Positions 60,481 through 64,000 of a DNA stretch of 64,000 bases are shown piece by piece (the first letter of the stretch is position 1; each line of letters begins with the position of its first letter). Location: positions 34,149,679 through 34,213,678 of the forward strand of contig NC_079135.1 in NCBI RefSeq assembly GCF_945859705.1. Reading direction: 5' to 3'. The position numbers and the translations under genes were made by a program. This DNA comes from Episyrphus balteatus. Lineage: Eukaryota > Arthropoda > Insecta > Diptera > Syrphidae. The notes beneath the pieces were generated by a model, which saw nothing but the letters and a program-made list of their open reading frames with translations, did not search any database and had not been told where the DNA came from.

Positions 60481-62402
60481 AAGTCACTTTGTGAAAGAGA
60501 TATCATCGAAAAAAAACCCATAAATCCCAAAAAGGTTAGTAAATTTCAACTTCAACAAAACCATAAGAGATAACCTCCCCACTAACCTCTTTCTTAAAAC
60601 ATTATTTTGAATTAGAAACAGTTCAAGGTAAATGTCAATAAAACCATAACATTTCCCAATTAAATCATTTTCGGTAGATATCACTCTTCATCAGTAATAG
60701 CCATTTTGGCCCCAAAGGACTATCATCATTCGCAAAAAAAAAAAAAACAAATTACTTATTTCAATTTCAAGGACAAACACTGAACTCGTTAAGAAAAAGA
60801 AAGAGAGACAGGGACTATTATTTAATAATAATAACAAGAGTATCATTAAAATTGAAATTGATATAAATTCAATTAACCTTTCATAGCCTTGACTTTTAAA
60901 ATTGTAATATCCTCAAGAAATTCGACCTTTAACTTTGAGGCTATTATAATAAGTAGAAGATATAAAACAAGTATAAGTAAATAAAGCCTCTCTATCCCCC
61001 CTTTGTAGATGGGCTTTTATAATACAAAATTATAATAATATCATTATACTGGGCTCTTCTTTTTTGTTTAAAAAAAAAAGGCCTTCAAAACGCTTGAAGT
61101 CTAATTTGCTTTCATTCCAGAAAAATTAGAACTACACCGAAAAATGTCATCAAAGAAGAGAAAACACTCACTCGCCCAGTCCACATGCAGTGATAATATT
61201 TCACATCGTTCTAGTTCTTCCCTCTGCCACTATGTTGGTTGTAACAAATCAACCCCCTTCTCCCCTTTTTTATTTATTTTTTTTTGCACAACCCAGGTGT
61301 CTGTATATAGAGTCGGTATCACTAAAGCAATGGTTTTTCATTCACCCACCACAACCACCCACTCCCATATCCAACCTCTATCTATGCTGTCAAGGGCCGT
61401 TTCTCGCCATCACAGATGCAAATAATACACAGGAACAGAACCTCGACAAACTGCTGGCACTCTTCTTCAAATTCTCTTAAAATGGCGGTTGTGGGTGGTA
61501 TGACGGCGGCGCTGATATGAGAAAGGGTGGTATGGGACCGACTCGCTATACGAGGAGCGACAATGAGCGATGTCGCCGTCGAGGTTAAGGGTCGCCGGTC
61601 CTCTTCAAAATGTCCCTGCATCTAAATTGAATTTTTGATTACTTTCTGTTAAGTGTATTTGTATGTGAGTTTGGTTGTGTGTGTGAGTGTTGAATGTTGC
61701 CTCCCGAATATTGTGTAAGTGAAAAGTGTAGACATCACCGGCAGTTCATTTCACTCTGGAAAACTCGAAATCGGGATATTTTTCCGAGGTCCCTATTCAA
61801 CCCCCCCCCTCTTTTTACAACCACCGATCTGTCCGTTGCTATCAACAAAATAGCAACAAATTCGCCAGTCGTCGTCGACGACATGCAAACAAATTGAATT
61901 GTCCTCATTTTCAAATTATGCCATGTTGACTGCCTTTTTAAGTGTTAAACTTGTGACACTAAATTTTCAGCTGAAAAAAATAAAAAATAAAAATACAATT
62001 TAAGGACGAAAAAAAAGGAAGTTACTGGCTGGCGCGGTGTGACTAAGTGAGTGGCATGGTGTGGAGGGCGCGGAGGAGTGAAAATAAAACTTTGTGACTT
62101 TATAATAAAAGGGAGGGAGTAGCTCGCTTGGCTGGATGATGTGCTCTTTTCTCTATATTCGGGCACAAGGAGCCATGCATACGTAGAATATAAATTAATA
62201 TATTTTGTAGCGCTATGTGGATGTGGAGGTCCTAGTGTCTTGTGCGAGGGAGCCCATAACAATGAACAATGAAATTGCGTAAAAGAGGAGTAGCATACAT
62301 ATCTAGACAGTGGGGTAGAATAGCCTTGAATTTTGATAATAATACTTTGAACAAAATTTTCGGAGGTGGGACAAAATCCACAGGACACAAGTCCATATTG
62401 AC
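60481..62402. other. GC-richer stretch at 61.1-62.3 kb; possible regulatory or 5' region
   Basis: Bases 61,140-62,300 are less AT-rich than their surroundings, with TG-rich tracts (61,640-61,690) and a GTCGTCGTCGACGAC motif (61,869-61,883). Apart from the weak candidate exon at 61,382, I see no clear gene. The 147-codon frame on the minus strand at 61,945-62,388 is not convincing. Confidence 0.35.
61382..61621 (-). other. Weak candidate coding exon
   Basis: The minus strand opens with an ATG at 61,621 and reads MQGHFEEDRRPLTSTATS through ILREFEEECQQFVEVLFL before a possible weak donor T|GTATTA near 61,430. Composition looks more coding-like than nearby frames, and a phase-1 exit there could in principle join the RhoGEF exon at 47,346, but the donor is poor and the exon at 57,455 fits better. 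No domain is recognised. Confidence 0.2.
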
Positions 62403-63815
62403 CTCATACTGCAGGTAAAATAGTACATAAAATCAAGAAATAAAAAAAAAATGCTACACCCATGAAACTTGGCAAAAAGTTTGCTTTTGGGATAAGAACC
62501 AAGTACAAAAAAAGTCTTTAAAAAAAAGTTCGGTGGAAGGGTGTTTTTTCGCGGACAAGAGGGAGGAGGTGAAGGTCAAAAATATACTGAACAAAATTGT
62601 TTGTCGAATATCATCATATAACACAATTTTTCAAGGTATTTTTTGATGCTGAATCTGATGGCAAAAAAATAAAGTCAATACGATTGCTCTAAGAAAAGTT
62701 ATTGCCGACTAAAAACAAGGGTGCTTGTTTTTTGACTTCAACAAGTAAAATATAACCGAAACCCATGTGAAAAACATGCTATACTGATAAAATTCGGGAT
62801 GAAGGTTTTAGATAAAGCAGGGACGAAGGATTCATAAAGTTCTTAAAATTATTTTTGGTGAAAGGGTGTTTTTTTGATGGGTTAAGTTGCGTGTGAGGAA
62901 GGTATCATAACAGCTGACTTAAATTTTATTAATTTTTAAAACTTGGTGTAAATGTTTTGGTTGGTATAAGAATTAAAAATCTATAAAGTTTAAAAAAATT
63001 ATCTTGAGTCAAAGGGTGTTTTTTTTTTTTAAGAAATGATGAAATTCTGGATTAGTACCACAAAAACTAGCAAAAAATTGTTACACCAATGAAAATTGGT
63101 AAACATGTTTCATTTATAACAGAAACCAAGAACCCGAATAGTCTATACAAATATTTTAGGTTAAAGGGTGTTTTTTGGGAAATAGGGAAAAATCCGCGAT
63201 AAGTCCGATAAAATCAATGGTATAAATGGTACCCTTCCAAAATTCAATAAATATGTTCTCTTTCCCATGGGAATTAAGAATAATGTAAGTCTATAAATTT
63301 TTTTTTATGTGAAAGGGTGTTTTTTTTAGAAGTAAAGAAAATATGGGTATATTTGAAAAAGTGTGTAATACTTGAGTAATATTAGTGGTACCCTATTGAA
63401 ATTTAGTAATTATGTTACTCTTAAGATAAGAAACATGAATCTAAAGTGTCTATAAAAATATCATGGTTAAAAGGGTGTATGTTTGAGTGAAAACAAAAAT
63501 GATGGGTCACCCTTATGAATAAAGAGTTTTCATAAAAAAAATTTTGGTGAAAGGGTTTTTTTTTCGAAGAGACAGTAAAATCTGCAATTGGTCCCAAAAA
63601 GCCAATGTGTTATATGATAATATTCGACAAACAATTTTTTTCAGTATATTTTTGACCTTCACCTCCTTACTCTTGTCCGCGAAAAAACAACCTTCCAGCC
63701 AACTTTTTTTTATAGACTTTTTTTGTACTTGGTTCTTATCCCAAAAGCAAACTTTTTGCCAAGTTTCATGAGTGTAACAATTTTTTTTTTAAATGCCTTT
63801 TTAACCTGTAGGTAC
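62403..63815. mobile_element. 1.4-kb element: ~200-bp inverted ends around ~150-bp tandem repeats
   Basis: The left end (62,450-62,625) includes CATGAAACTTGGCAAAAAGT, GGATAAGAACCAAGTAC and AGGTGAAGGTCAAAAATATA. The right end (63,602-63,790) carries the same segments in inverse order and orientation (TATATTTTTGACCTTCACCT, GTACTTGGTTCTTATCC, ACTTTTTGCCAAGTTTCATG). In between, an AAAGGGTGTTTTTTT block recurs at about 62,862, 63,011, 63,163, 63,312, 63,466 and 63,552, mostly 149-153 bp apart. No protein is encoded. The architecture resembles Foldback-type or satellite-bearing MITE elements. Outer limits are approximate. Confidence 0.8.
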
Positions 63816-64000
63816 TATCAAAATTCATCCCAATGTCGAATTTTTTTTTCAATATTTAATTACGGACATTTTAGAACTCATCGGGAATACTACTATAATG
63901 ATATATTTTTTGGTTATTTCGTTCCTATTTTGGAAGCGAATATTCCAAAAACTAAAACGAATTTCAAAAATTGACACGTAGCGATTCGAGCCAACATGTT
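63816..64000. other. AT-rich flank to the window end
   Basis: Nothing recognised. Confidence 0.4.

Noticed and set aside
61945..62388. 147-codon minus-strand frame
   Set aside because: Ser/Phe-rich, with a Phe tract from a poly-A run, no motif; likely chance.

Overview
This is a 64-kb piece of AT-rich, repeat-laden nuclear DNA from an insect, most likely a fly (Diptera). The reasons are one spliced gene with very short (53-56 nt) and long introns, fragments of non-LTR retrotransposons, many non-coding inverted-repeat elements, and Gln/Ser/Asn-rich protein tracts typical of fly genes. The species cannot be named from the sequence. No tRNA, rRNA or prokaryotic gene was recognised.

Layout. Bases 1 to about 14,800 are one continuous minisatellite/satellite array with a 13-bp monomer (consensus GTCGTCGACAAAA), which runs off the left edge of the window. 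It has about 1,120 monomers, a clear higher-order organisation (blocks of about 109, 176 and 197 monomers recur), and a right flank where monomers change type stepwise and then decay into unique DNA. From 14.8 to 42 kb there is no gene that I recognise. This stretch is built of AT-rich DNA plus dispersed elements: a tandem array of a ~328-bp unit (19.7-22.45 kb) broken by a retrotransposon 3' fragment with an RNase H domain (22.45-23.16 kb), a 2.1-kb fold-back element (24.2-26.3 kb), a long (GAT)n microsatellite, a decayed LINE reverse-transcriptase fragment (30.6-32.0 kb), and an 829-bp hAT-like non-autonomous element with an exact 8-bp target duplication (36.87-37.70 kb).

The one confident protein-coding gene is on the minus strand. 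It is a Rho guanine-nucleotide exchange factor with a long disordered N-terminal region, a four-cysteine putative zinc ribbon, a DH domain and a PH-like domain. Its last four exons lie at 42,387-47,346. A short upstream exon at 57,455-57,473 (or up to about 57,554) has a good splice donor and the right phase, and would supply the start Met after a 10.1-kb intron. Other possible 5' exons on the same strand are noted at lower confidence.

From 47.4 kb to the end the sequence is the gene's long first intron and upstream DNA, with more elements: a GC-rich inverted-repeat element (50.7 kb), a 622-bp element centred on a 72-bp perfect palindrome (55.1-55.7 kb), an 87-bp twin-hairpin element that also occurs at 33.2 kb, and a 1.4-kb element with inverted ends enclosing ~150-bp tandem repeats (62.4-63.8 kb). 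The most unusual content is the satellite and its higher-order structure, followed by the variety of apparently non-autonomous inverted-repeat elements.
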